64,000 nt of DNA, from assembly GCF_025685565.1 (NCBI RefSeq), contig NZ_JAGSYE010000003.1, positions 868,001 to 932,000 of the forward strand, in the 5' to 3' direction. This DNA is from Granulicella aggregans. Its GTDB lineage: Bacteria > Acidobacteriota > Terriglobia > Terriglobales > Acidobacteriaceae. A program made the position numbers and the translations under genes. A model generated the notes under the pieces. The model ran no database searches. It was not told the DNA's origin and saw only the letters and a program-made list of their open reading frames with translations. Positions within the stretch are counted from its first letter, which is position 1. Each line of letters starts with the position of its first letter. This document shows, one piece after another, positions 43,705 to 52,080 of this stretch.

Positions 43705-44634
43705 ATGATATGTACGCTGCCAATCCGCCTTCTCTCCGTTTTGTCCCTCCTCGCATCTTCCTTCACCTTCACCGGCCAGACCGGAATTCCCGTCTCCGCG
43801 CACGCGCCTGACGCTGCCGGCGATCCAGAGAGCGCGATGAGGCACTCTACGCCAGAGTGGAAGCTGGTCGAACCGCATCTGCCCAATCCTTCAACCGCCA
43901 GCGCGGCAGAGCTCGAGATGCAGGGAGATCTGCTGCGTATCCGCAAATTTCTGGAAGACGCCCTCGACTACTACGGGTATGCGCAGAAACGCGGGGGCGA
44001 TTCCGGAGTTCTGCTGAACAAGATTGGGGTCACGCAGCTCGAAATGGGAAACGAGACCCTCGCTCGGGCGTACTTTCAGCAGGCCGTTAAGGTTAAGCAT
44101 GGCGATACACAATCGTGGAACAACCTGGGTGCAGTACAGTTCATGGACCACGACTTTCCGGCGGCGATTCGCAGTTACAAGCACGCAATTAAACTGAATA
44201 AGAAGTCGGCGGTCTCACACTCCAATCTTGGCATTGCCTATATCGAGGCGAAGGATGTGTCATCTGCCAAATCGGAGCTGACGCTGGCGCTCAAGCTCGA
44301 CCCGGATATCTTTCAGCGGACCGCCTCGAATGGCTCGTCGCTGCACATGATTACGACAGGCGACCGGGCCAACTTCTGTTTCCAGATGGCGAAGGTCTAC
44401 GCGCGGCTACACAATGAGCCGGAGATGTTGCACTCGCTCGAAACGGCGGCAGAGGCTGGCTTCGATGTTCAGGGCGAGATGGCAAAGGATTACGATCTTG
44501 CACGCTATGTGAAAGATCCCCGCGTCGTGAGTCTTCTTATGGTCGCCAAATCACTGCGCGACAGCCGGATCGCGCGTAGCAGCGTCGCCGCAGCGCTTCC
44601 ACCGGCCGGGGCTCCGGTCGCGCCTGCACGCTAA
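43705..44634 (+). CDS. Exported tetratricopeptide-repeat protein
   Basis: A 309-residue protein with GGGGGA seven to ten nt before the ATG. Signal peptide (LLSVLSLLASSFTFTG), then TPR repeats: GVLLNKIGVTQLEMGNETLA, TQSWNNLGAVQFMDHDFPAA and VSHSNLGIAYIEAKDVSSAK, with canonical W-G-Y-A spacing. It starts 62 nt after the VWA gene on the same strand and is probably the last gene of that operon, a periplasmic assembly partner. Convergent with the DUF5522-like gene. Confidence 0.85.
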   Translation: MICTLPIRLLSVLSLLASSFTFTGQTGIPVSAHAPDAAGDPESAMRHSTPEWKLVEPHLPNPSTASAAELEMQGDLLRIRKFLEDALDYYGYAQKRGGDSGVLLNKIGVTQLEMGNETLARAYFQQAVKVKHGDTQSWNNLGAVQFMDHDFPAAIRSYKHAIKLNKKSAVSHSNLGIAYIEAKDVSSAKSELTLALKLDPDIFQRTASNGSSLHMITTGDRANFCFQMAKVYARLHNEPEMLHSLETAAEAGFDVQGEMAKDYDLARYVKDPRVVSLLMVAKSLRDSRIARSSVAAALPPAGAPVAPAR

Positions 44635-44642
44635 GTGCGTGG

Positions 44643-44810
44643 CTACTTATAGGGACAGTGACGGCAATCGGAGTTGCAGCAGTATCCGCGCTTCAGGTGA
44701 TAGGCAGCGGTGAAGACCATGTATGGGCCTTCGAAGTAGAAGTCTTCCGGAGATAGCTCTGCCGCATCGGTGTCGGCAACCTTTGAAGTAGATGCTTCGG
44801 GATCGTTCAT
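44643..44810 (-). CDS. Small Cys-rich protein (DUF5522-like), coupled to the Lhr helicase
   Basis: A 55-residue protein. The N-terminal half is acidic (PEASTSKVADTDAAELSPED), followed by FYFEGPYMVFTAAYHLKRGY and a C-terminal Cys cluster: C44, C45, C49 and C52 in the pattern CC-x3-C-x2-C-PY. This resembles DUF5522 mini-proteins, which may bind zinc or iron. Its ATG overlaps the helicase stop (ATGA), so the two are translationally coupled. Too short for routine gene callers. Function unknown; a helicase accessory is possible. Confidence 0.75.
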   Translation of the reverse strand: MNDPEASTSKVADTDAAELSPEDFYFEGPYMVFTAAYHLKRGYCCNSDCRHCPYK

Positions 44811-47800
44811 AGAGAGAACAGTCCTGGGAGGGTTTGCTCCACGACCGGTTTCGGTAACAGTGGAAGTTCGCTGCGGAAGATGGAAGCCCGTCGCGGCTGG
44901 CTGCTGCTCGGGGTGCTGCCTGCCGTCTCGTCGCAGATGACAGCACCCTTGCGATAGCTCACAGATTTGCCCGGCACGGCTGAGACGCGTTCGCCGGGCA
45001 CGACGATTCCGGCAAGGTTCATCGGATCCGCCGCAGCAACAAGGATATCGGCGGCATCCGTAGTAGCGCGGGAGAGACGCAAAGACTCGACAGCCTCGGG
45101 CAACGCAAACTGTTCGCCGCCAAATCCGCTGACGAAGCGACCGCCGCGAATCTCGCCGCGAGCCTCAAGGCGGCGCAGGATTCCGAGCAGATCGCGCCAC
45201 TTCGGAGCGTTCGATTCGCGTATCAGCAGATCGCGAAAGAGCACGCCGTAGCGGGCCAGCAGCATCTTCGCAGCGGACTCATGCGCCTGGTCGGTCCGAC
45301 GCGCCCGCTCTGCTCTTGTTGGAGCGTCTTGTACCTCTCCCGAGAGCAGAGACCAGCGGCCTGCAGAACTGCGTGTCTTCTTTTCGGATGAACTTGCGAC
45401 GTGTTTGCGGCGAGGGTCCATCATCGCGCGCAGTTGATCGAAGCCATCCGCCGCGGCGAGGCCCGCGGTTGCTAACTCCCACAATGCCTGCTGGGTCTGA
45501 GGGCGAGTCAGCCCGGAGATCCGTTGGATATCATTGGCGAAACAGGCCCCGCGCTGTTGCAAGAGGGCACGAACCTGCACCGCCTCCGGGCTGAGCGCGG
45601 CGGCGAGTTTCGACTCATCGACGCATTGTTCTGCAAGAGCATGCGGCAGCCAATCGGCGGTCTCCCGCATATAAAAGGTGATCGGAGCGGCGTTGGTTGG
45701 AATCACGCGGCGCGGCGCGGCGCCATCTCCTTCGGACCACGCTGGATGCGGCGAGATGCGTCCCCATCCCACTGCCCCCGAAAGGCACAGTGAATCGAGC
45801 CAGCGCGGATCGTACGTGGCGATGCGCGCAGGAAGCAGCGTCCGCTCCCATTCCACCGCCGGCGCTTCAAAGCCCTCAAGCTGACGCAGCGCATCGAGCA
45901 CGCCCTCCTCGCCGGAGAGCTGTGTCTGCGGCGCGAGATGCTGCCAGCGCAGCAGCCAATCCATATAGACTGCCGGCACCACCGCTTCAATCTGTTTGCG
46001 CTTCTTTCCTACGGTCAGCCGATGGATCCGCTGCAGGATGCGGCGTTCGCACCACTCGATAGCGTGATCTTCCTCTGTCTTTGCATTCTCAAAGACACCA
46101 CGCATCAGCAGTCCCTGCATCTCCATGGCGAGAAACGCCTTGAAGACATCCGCTGCCTCTACCCTTAAAAACGTGGCAAAAGCTGCTGCCGTGACCGGCC
46201 CGAGAATTTGTAACCAACCTTGAACACATTGTTTGAGTGCTGATTCTTTTGTGACTCTCTGAGGAGCTTTATCTAAATCACCCCACAATACGCCAACATC
46301 CGCGATGCGCTCCGTCGCGACCCAGCATGGCGCGCCAGCACAATCCATGGTCGAGGCGCGCCCTGCATGCAGCAGACGCTCGTAGAAGACCGGCCAGTGC
46401 CGGGCTTCGGGTTGATCCAAAATCGATAGCGGCAGAGCGACGACAGACTGCAGCAGGTCATGCAACTCGTGTTCGTCTCGAAGATCGGGCCAGCACTCGC
46501 GACGTACCGCGTCGATGGCGGCCTGGTCCAGCCGCCCTGCCTCTTGCAAGATGCTGTCCGGCACGCCACGTCCCAGCGAAACCGCACGGGCGCGACGCTC
46601 TTCAAGGCCGGCCTCATCAAGATACGCGTAGGGATTCGCGTTCAGTAGCTCATGCGCGAACTGCGATGGAACGGTCGTGTCGACGGCGAGGCAGCGGATG
46701 CTTCCATCCTTGATACCCTTCAGCACCTCGATCAGACCTTCGAGGTCCATCGCCTCCTGCAGAACGTCCTTCATCACCTCATCGACTAGTGGGTGTGCGG
46801 GAATCTGGATGTCGCCGACGATGGTCTCAAAGCACGCAGCAGCCTGGGGAAAGACGCTTGCCAGCAGATCTTCGGAGCGCGTGCGCTGCACCTGCGGCGC
46901 AATGCGCTTGCCCTTCGACATGCGAAGCATTTGCAGAGAACGGCCCGCAGCCCAGCGCCAGCGCGTCTTGAAGATGGGAGAGGCGATCGCAGCCTGTTCC
47001 AGCAACTCCTTCGCGGTGTGCTCCGTAAGGAACTGGAAGACATCGGCAAGCGGAAAACTGTGCTGCTCCGCAAGCGAGATGTTGATGCCGTTGTCGGTCG
47101 CCGCTGCCTGCAGCTCGAAGTTGAAGCCTCGGCAGAAGCGCTTGCGCAGTGCCAGTCCCCATGCCTTGTTGATGCGGCCGCCGAAGGGTGCATGCAGGAT
47201 CAACTGCATGCCTCCGCCTTCGTCAAAGAAGCGTTCCGCGATGATGGTGGTCTTCGACGGCACTGCACCCAGCACCGCACGGCCGGTGACGATGTAGGCG
47301 ACGAGTTGCAGCGCACCACTTTCGCAGATGCCGCATTGTTCCTGTAGCCAATCGATGGCCGCTGCGACCTCTGGCTGCACGGGAGAGATGAATCCGGGCG
47401 GCACATTCGGCGTCATCGCGGAGATCTTCTCGCGAAGTTCACCCACGCCATCGCAGAGAACAGCGGTACGCTGCGGAGCTTCACCGAACCAGAAGGGAAG
47501 GTTGGGAGGAGCTCCGTGGGCGTCTTCGACAAGCACTCGCCCGGCGGCCTCCACGCGCTGGATGCGCCAGCTTGTGTTGCCAAGCAAGACTACGTCGCCG
47601 GGTGATGAGTCGACGGCGAAGTGCTCGTCGAGCGTGGCAATTTGTATCCCTTCCGGTTGCAAGATCACGTTGAACAAAGCCGTGTCGGGGATTGCGCCGC
47701 CGTTCGCGATGGCGGTCATACGAGCGCCGCGACGGGGGTGAAGCTGATGCTGCACGCCATCGCGCAGCAGATACGCTCCGTAGCGGCCTCGACTCGCTTC

Positions 47801-49231
47801 GATGCCCGTGTTCAGCAGGGTTATGATCTCGTCGAAGCGCTCGCGGGTGAGGTTGCGGTATGGATAGGCTCGCCGCATGACATTGAAGAGCGTGTCTTCC
47901 TCCCACGACTCCGCACCGCAACAGGCGACGATCTGCTGCATCAACACGTCGATGGGCTGCTCGGGAATTTCGAGTCTGTCCAACTCTCCCGCTCGCATCT
48001 TCTCAATCAGCGCTGCCTGTTCCAGAAGATCGTCGCGCGTGGTGGCGAAGAAGCGGCCCTTGGGAATCGCTCCGCGCCAGTGGCCCGCGCGTCCCACGCG
48101 CTGCATCGCCACCGCAACTGCCCGCGTGCTGTTGATCTGGCAGACGAGGTCGATATCGCCAATGTCGATGCCGAGTTCCAACGACGCCGTTGCGACAAGG
48201 ATCTTGATCTCACCAGCCTTCAGGCGTTGCTCGGCGTCGAGCCGGAGGTCGCGCGAGAGCGATCCATGGTGCGCTGCGACGTGCTCCGCGCCAAGCCGTT
48301 CGGCGAGGGAGAAGGCGATCTTCTCCACCAGCCGGCGCGTGTTCACGAAGACTAGCGTGGAGCGGTGGTTGTTCGCATGGGCGGCGAGTCTGTCGAAGAT
48401 CTCGCTCCACATACCGTTCGTCGTGACGGAGCTGAGCTCATCGCTCGGCACCTCGATGGCAAGGTCAAGATGCCGCCGCTGCCCGACCTGGATGATCTTG
48501 GCTGGCTTGCGGGATGCATCACATCCGACAAGAAACTGCGCAACCAGCTCGATAGGATTCTGCGTCGCGGAGATGCCGATGCGCTGCGGAGGCGTGCTCC
48601 GCCCGGTGAGATACGCGCCCGGAGACAGCCTGTTCTCGCCCATCACCAGCGCGTCCAGCCGCTCCAGCGACAACGCCAGGTGAGCACCGCGTTTATCGTC
48701 CGCGATGGCGTGAATCTCATCGACGATAACCGTCCGGACATGGCGCAGATGCTCTCGCGACTTGCTCGCGGTCAGCAGAAGATAGAGCGACTCGGGCGTC
48801 GTCACCAGGATGTGCGGCGGGTTGCGCAACATGGCGGCCCGGTCCTTCGTCGGCGTGTCGCCGGTGCGGACGCCGGTGCGGATCTGCGGGCAAAGATAGC
48901 CGCGCTGCATGGCAAGTTGCTGAATCTCACGCAAAGGCAGGTCAAGGTTCTTCTGCACGTCGTTCGAGAGCGCCTTCAAGGGCGAGATGTAGATGACCTG
49001 CGTCTGTGGCGGCAAAGCTCCGTCGATTGCCTGACGCAACAGCGTATCGATCGCGACCAGGAACGCCGCCAGGGTCTTTCCTGAACCAGTTGGCGCGGAG
49101 ATCAGCGTCAGATCACCGCTGTCGATGCTGGGCCAGCCTTCGATCTGCGGCTCAGTGGGCGAGCCGAACTTCGCGAGGAACCACTCCGCAACCACCGGAT
49201 GCGCCCAGGCGAGACTGGCTGGAGTTTCCAT
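44807..49231 (-). CDS. lhr: Lhr-type superfamily II DNA/RNA helicase
   Basis: A 1474-residue ATP-dependent helicase of the large Lhr branch. Walker A SAPTGSGKT (residues 45-53), PLKALSNDV, TTPESLY, DEIH (171-174), GRSTPPQRIGISAT, the motif IV-V block with FVNTRRLVEKIA and ASLELGIDIGDIDLV, and motif VI QRVGRAGH are all intact. The remaining thousand residues comprise the Lhr winged-helix/beta-barrel core and a long C-terminal domain, as in full-length Lhr that acts in DNA repair. A small Cys-rich ORF is coupled to its stop. The gene runs upstream toward kdsC with 50 nt in between, so it may share a transcript with kdsC. Confidence 0.95.
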   Translation of the reverse strand: METPASLAWAHPVVAEWFLAKFGSPTEPQIEGWPSIDSGDLTLISAPTGSGKTLAAFLVAIDTLLRQAIDGALPPQTQVIYISPLKALSNDVQKNLDLPLREIQQLAMQRGYLCPQIRTGVRTGDTPTKDRAAMLRNPPHILVTTPESLYLLLTASKSREHLRHVRTVIVDEIHAIADDKRGAHLALSLERLDALVMGENRLSPGAYLTGRSTPPQRIGISATQNPIELVAQFLVGCDASRKPAKIIQVGQRRHLDLAIEVPSDELSSVTTNGMWSEIFDRLAAHANNHRSTLVFVNTRRLVEKIAFSLAERLGAEHVAAHHGSLSRDLRLDAEQRLKAGEIKILVATASLELGIDIGDIDLVCQINSTRAVAVAMQRVGRAGHWRGAIPKGRFFATTRDDLLEQAALIEKMRAGELDRLEIPEQPIDVLMQQIVACCGAESWEEDTLFNVMRRAYPYRNLTRERFDEIITLLNTGIEASRGRYGAYLLRDGVQHQLHPRRGARMTAIANGGAIPDTALFNVILQPEGIQIATLDEHFAVDSSPGDVVLLGNTSWRIQRVEAAGRVLVEDAHGAPPNLPFWFGEAPQRTAVLCDGVGELREKISAMTPNVPPGFISPVQPEVAAAIDWLQEQCGICESGALQLVAYIVTGRAVLGAVPSKTTIIAERFFDEGGGMQLILHAPFGGRINKAWGLALRKRFCRGFNFELQAAATDNGINISLAEQHSFPLADVFQFLTEHTAKELLEQAAIASPIFKTRWRWAAGRSLQMLRMSKGKRIAPQVQRTRSEDLLASVFPQAAACFETIVGDIQIPAHPLVDEVMKDVLQEAMDLEGLIEVLKGIKDGSIRCLAVDTTVPSQFAHELLNANPYAYLDEAGLEERRARAVSLGRGVPDSILQEAGRLDQAAIDAVRRECWPDLRDEHELHDLLQSVVALPLSILDQPEARHWPVFYERLLHAGRASTMDCAGAPCWVATERIADVGVLWGDLDKAPQRVTKESALKQCVQGWLQILGPVTAAAFATFLRVEAADVFKAFLAMEMQGLLMRGVFENAKTEEDHAIEWCERRILQRIHRLTVGKKRKQIEAVVPAVYMDWLLRWQHLAPQTQLSGEEGVLDALRQLEGFEAPAVEWERTLLPARIATYDPRWLDSLCLSGAVGWGRISPHPAWSEGDGAAPRRVIPTNAAPITFYMRETADWLPHALAEQCVDESKLAAALSPEAVQVRALLQQRGACFANDIQRISGLTRPQTQQALWELATAGLAAADGFDQLRAMMDPRRKHVASSSEKKTRSSAGRWSLLSGEVQDAPTRAERARRTDQAHESAAKMLLARYGVLFRDLLIRESNAPKWRDLLGILRRLEARGEIRGGRFVSGFGGEQFALPEAVESLRLSRATTDAADILVAAADPMNLAGIVVPGERVSAVPGKSVSYRKGAVICDETAGSTPSSSQPRRASIFRSELPLLPKPVVEQTLPGLFSL

Positions 49232-49281
49232 GCGCTATTGTAGCGCGGGTCTTCGTCCTTTATTCGCCGCGAAATTTAGAA

Positions 49282-49878
49282 CTACATTCCGCCATTGCCG
49301 ACATCTGCGGCTGCAGCGGATGGATTCTCCGCGTCCAGATACTCCTCAATCACGCGATCGAGTGAGCCTTGCGCCGTCAAGATGAAGTCGATCGCATCGC
49401 GACCTGCACCATGGCCTCCGCCATTTGGCGTGACATAGTGAGCCATCGCTTTCACCTGGGGTCTGGCGTTTGCGGTCGCAATAGCGAGGCCGCAGATCCG
49501 CATCACGGGAAAGTCGACGATGTCGTCGCCAACGTATGCGAGCTCCTCCATCGCGATGCCTGTCTTGGCAACAATCTCTTCAGCGGCGGCCAGCTTGTGC
49601 GCCTGCCCCTGATAGGTGAACTCCACTTTGAGATCATTAGCGCGGATTGCGACAGTGCGTGAGCGGCGCTTGGTGATGATGCCGATGCGCAGGCCGCCTA
49701 GCCGAGCAAGCGAGATACCCAGGCCGTCGTGCGCGGCGAAGCCCTTGAACTCGATGCCTTTGGCGTCGGCGCTGGAGGTTTCAGGAAGGACGAAGATCTG
49801 GCCATCTGTCAGGACGCCGTCTACATCGAAGACGATAACTTTGATCTTTTTTGCGCGTTCCTCGGCGGATATTGACAT
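49282..49878 (-). CDS. kdsC: 3-deoxy-D-manno-octulosonate 8-phosphate phosphatase (KdsC-type HAD)
   Basis: A 198-residue HAD-IIIA phosphatase that makes Kdo from Kdo-8-phosphate. Motif I VIVFDVDGVLTDGQ, then KGFAAHDGLGISLARLGG, GIITKRRS (motif II Thr/Ser) and VGDDIVDFPVMRICGLAIATAN match KdsC closely; GGGHGAGRDAIDFIL is the characteristic C-terminal loop. It supports the waaA/lpxK block at 23-28 kb: Kdo-containing lipopolysaccharide is likely. The last 20 residues are an Ala/Gly-rich tail. No cap domain is present, as usual for this tetramer. Confidence 0.92.
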   Translation of the reverse strand: MSISAEERAKKIKVIVFDVDGVLTDGQIFVLPETSSADAKGIEFKGFAAHDGLGISLARLGGLRIGIITKRRSRTVAIRANDLKVEFTYQGQAHKLAAAEEIVAKTGIAMEELAYVGDDIVDFPVMRICGLAIATANARPQVKAMAHYVTPNGGGHGAGRDAIDFILTAQGSLDRVIEEYLDAENPSAAAADVGNGGM

Positions 49879-49988
49879 GCTTCGATCTTACAAGCCGCGA
49901 ACCAGGGCGAGACATAGTCGCTAGTTCGCCCCACGCGAGCGGCCAGCGGAAGAAAATCGCGCTGGCCGTTGCCTCGCTGACCTGCGAA

Positions 49989-50891
49989 TTACGAAATTTC
50001 CAGTCCACCTGTAGCCCCGTAAACTTCCCCTGTTACGTAGCTCGATTCCTGCGACGCAAGCAACACGTAAAGTGGTGCCATCTCTACTGGCTGACCGGGC
50101 CTTTTCATCGGAGTTTCAGAGCCGAATTCGGGGATCTTTTTATCCGGCTGACCGCCGCTGGTTTGCAGCGGAGTCCACACCGGACCGGGAGCTACACAGT
50201 TCACACGAATGCCATCCTCGGCGACCTGGCGGGCCAAGGCTCGCGTGAAGGCAAGGATCGCCGCCTTCGTGGGAGCGTAGTCGAGCAGGCTTGGGCTGGG
50301 ATGTGTCGCCTGGATCGAGGCGGTTGTGATGATGGACCCTCCCGGAGGCATCAGCGGCAGGGCCTCCTGACAGAGCCAGAAGAGCGCCGTTACATTTACG
50401 CGGTAGGTCTGTTCAAACTGCTCCGTCGTGATGTCGGCGATCTTGTCGACTGCGTGCTGCTTGCCAGCTACGGCTGCAAGAATATCCAGTCCGCCCAGAT
50501 GCCTATGAGCGTCCCTGATGAGTTTGCGGCAGAACCTCTCATCGGAGAGATCGCCCGGTAGAGCGAATGCCTTGCGGCCCTCGGCTTCGATAAGGGCGAT
50601 CACCTCTTTCGCGTCGGACTCCTCACTGGGAAGGTAATTGATCGCAACGTCGGTACCCTCGCGCGCGAAGGCGATCGCCGCCGCGCGTCCGATTCCTGAG
50701 TCGCCGCCGGTCACGAGCGCCTTGCGGTCGCGAAGGCGACCGTGGCCGATGTAGCTGGTCTCGCCGTGGTCAGCCTTGGGGGTCATCTTGCCGTCAAGGC
50801 CGGGGACGTTCTGGGGCTGGTGCTTGAACTTCGGTTGCGGATATTGTGTGGTGGGATCCTGAAGTGTGTATATGTCGCTAGTAGTGGCCAT
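49989..50891 (-). CDS. Short-chain dehydrogenase/reductase (YhdG/YdaD-type)
   Basis: About 300 residues from the ATG at 50891, preceded by GAGAGGGAAT; an ATG five codons upstream (50906) is less well placed. A leader of about 50 residues (with MTPKADHGETSYIGHGRL) precedes the Rossmann motif LVTGGDSGIGRAAAIAFARE, DGVAINYLPS-like NADP region, NAG-equivalent AAVAGKQHAV and YAPTKAAILAFTRALAR (catalytic YxxxK). Paralogues are general-stress or osmotic-stress SDR proteins of unknown substrate. It is near the DeoR-type regulator (105 nt away, same strand) but not clearly linked. Confidence 0.87.
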   Translation of the reverse strand: MATTSDIYTLQDPTTQYPQPKFKHQPQNVPGLDGKMTPKADHGETSYIGHGRLRDRKALVTGGDSGIGRAAAIAFAREGTDVAINYLPSEESDAKEVIALIEAEGRKAFALPGDLSDERFCRKLIRDAHRHLGGLDILAAVAGKQHAVDKIADITTEQFEQTYRVNVTALFWLCQEALPLMPPGGSIITTASIQATHPSPSLLDYAPTKAAILAFTRALARQVAEDGIRVNCVAPGPVWTPLQTSGGQPDKKIPEFGSETPMKRPGQPVEMAPLYVLLASQESSYVTGEVYGATGGLEIS

Positions 50892-51011
50892 ATTCCCTCT
50901 CTTCACGCCGTCTGATGCGAGAGGGTCACTCCGTGTTGCGCGTGGATTCCTGGCACGCGAGCGGTTTTCAGCCCCCGAAAAGAAGCGTGGGGCGAGATGC
51001 GAAGACCGGGC

Positions 51012-51797
51012 CTAAACGAGGGCGACGTTGACTCCCTGGCGCTCGAAGAGTTCCAGCATCCCGGGTTCCGCACTGCTGTCCGTGATAATGCAATGGACCT
51101 GTTCAATGGGGCATACCTGCATCGCCGAGATCATGCCAATCTTGCTCGAATCGGCAACCACCACCACCTGCTTCGCGTGTTTCACCATCTCGTTCAGGAT
51201 CAACGCCTCGTCCGACTCAATGACGGTGATTCCGTGCTTTGGATGAACGCCGCAGGCACCGAGAAAGAGCTTGTCGAAGAAGAGCCGCTGCAGCGAATCG
51301 AAGGCGGTCGCTCCGACCATGGAGAACGATCCCGGCCAGCGGATCGCGCCCCCGGTCAGGGTTATCCGAAGGTTGGGGAGGCTCGATAGCTCCATTCCAA
51401 TATTCACCGCGCTGGTCACAATGTGGATCCCTTCACGATGCCGCAGGCTGCGGGCGACCTGGGTTGTCGTCGTGCCAGGTGAGAGCGCGATGGTGTCTCC
51501 ATCGGCGACCATCGCCGCGGCAGAGAGGGCGATTTGCCGCTTCTCGTCCGCGAATCGCTCCTCACGCAATGGGAAGGCCGCGTCGAAGCGGAACGGCTCG
51601 TAGGCCATCTTTCCGGCGACCTCGGCTCCGCCGTGCCTGCGATTTACCAGGCCCCGCTCTTCCAGTTTGATCAGATCACGCCGGACGCTGGCTGGCGACG
51701 CGTCCACTGCGAGCGCCAGCTCCTCGACGCTGCCCTTGCCTTTCTGAAGCAGCAAATGGAGTATCTGCGTTGCCCGATCCTGTTTCGTTGCCGTCAT
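51012..51797 (-). CDS. DeoR/GlpR-family transcriptional regulator
   Basis: About 261 residues from the ATG at 51797 (a start at 51824 is also possible). N-terminal HTH: KQDRATQILHLLLQKGKGSV with SPASVRRDLIKLEERGLVNRRHGG, the DeoR recognition helix; C-terminal effector domain with DTIALSPGTTTTQVARSLR and KLFLGACGVHPKHGITVIES, the sugar-phosphate isomerase-like fold that senses phosphorylated sugars. It is divergent from the Oar-like receptor gene at 52081, whose upstream region carries GlpR-like half sites, so it is likely to repress that receptor and perhaps the neighbouring glycan genes. Confidence 0.9.
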   Translation of the reverse strand: MTATKQDRATQILHLLLQKGKGSVEELALAVDASPASVRRDLIKLEERGLVNRRHGGAEVAGKMAYEPFRFDAAFPLREERFADEKRQIALSAAAMVADGDTIALSPGTTTTQVARSLRHREGIHIVTSAVNIGMELSSLPNLRITLTGGAIRWPGSFSMVGATAFDSLQRLFFDKLFLGACGVHPKHGITVIESDEALILNEMVKHAKQVVVVADSSKIGMISAMQVCPIEQVHCIITDSSAEPGMLELFERQGVNVALV

Positions 51798-51883
51798 TTC
51801 CTTGTGAATCTCCTTCGGAACCATGCTACGTGAAGGTCAGCGATCGTCTTCGCGGTGGCCTGCGGTAAAGGTTAGTCTTCGAG

Positions 51884-51972
51884 CAAACATTGCAAAAACT
51901 TGTCCAAAAAAACCTTAGGATTGCAGAAATATGAAAATGTTTGTTGACATTCGATGAATCTCTTCATATCCT
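51884..51972 (+). promoter_or_regulatory. Promoter with DeoR/GlpR-like operator half-sites for the Oar-like receptor gene
   Basis: TTGACA at 51944-51949, 17-nt spacer, TATCCT at 51967-51972. Immediately before the -35 lies AATGTTTG (51936-51943), and an inverted partner CAAACATT at 51884-51891; each matches 7 of 8 positions of the E. coli GlpR half-site (WATKTTCG / CGAACATW). The repressor is therefore expected to occlude the promoter. The pairing distance (44 bp) would require looping or two separate half sites. Confidence 0.6.
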
Positions 51973-52080
51973 CGCCTTCACGAACCCAAAACAGGCAGCA
52001 CCGGCGTTTTGTTCCATCAGCCGTATGCGCACTAGAGATCTCGGCCGCGAGCCAAATCAGGAATTTCAGGAGAGCCAGTC

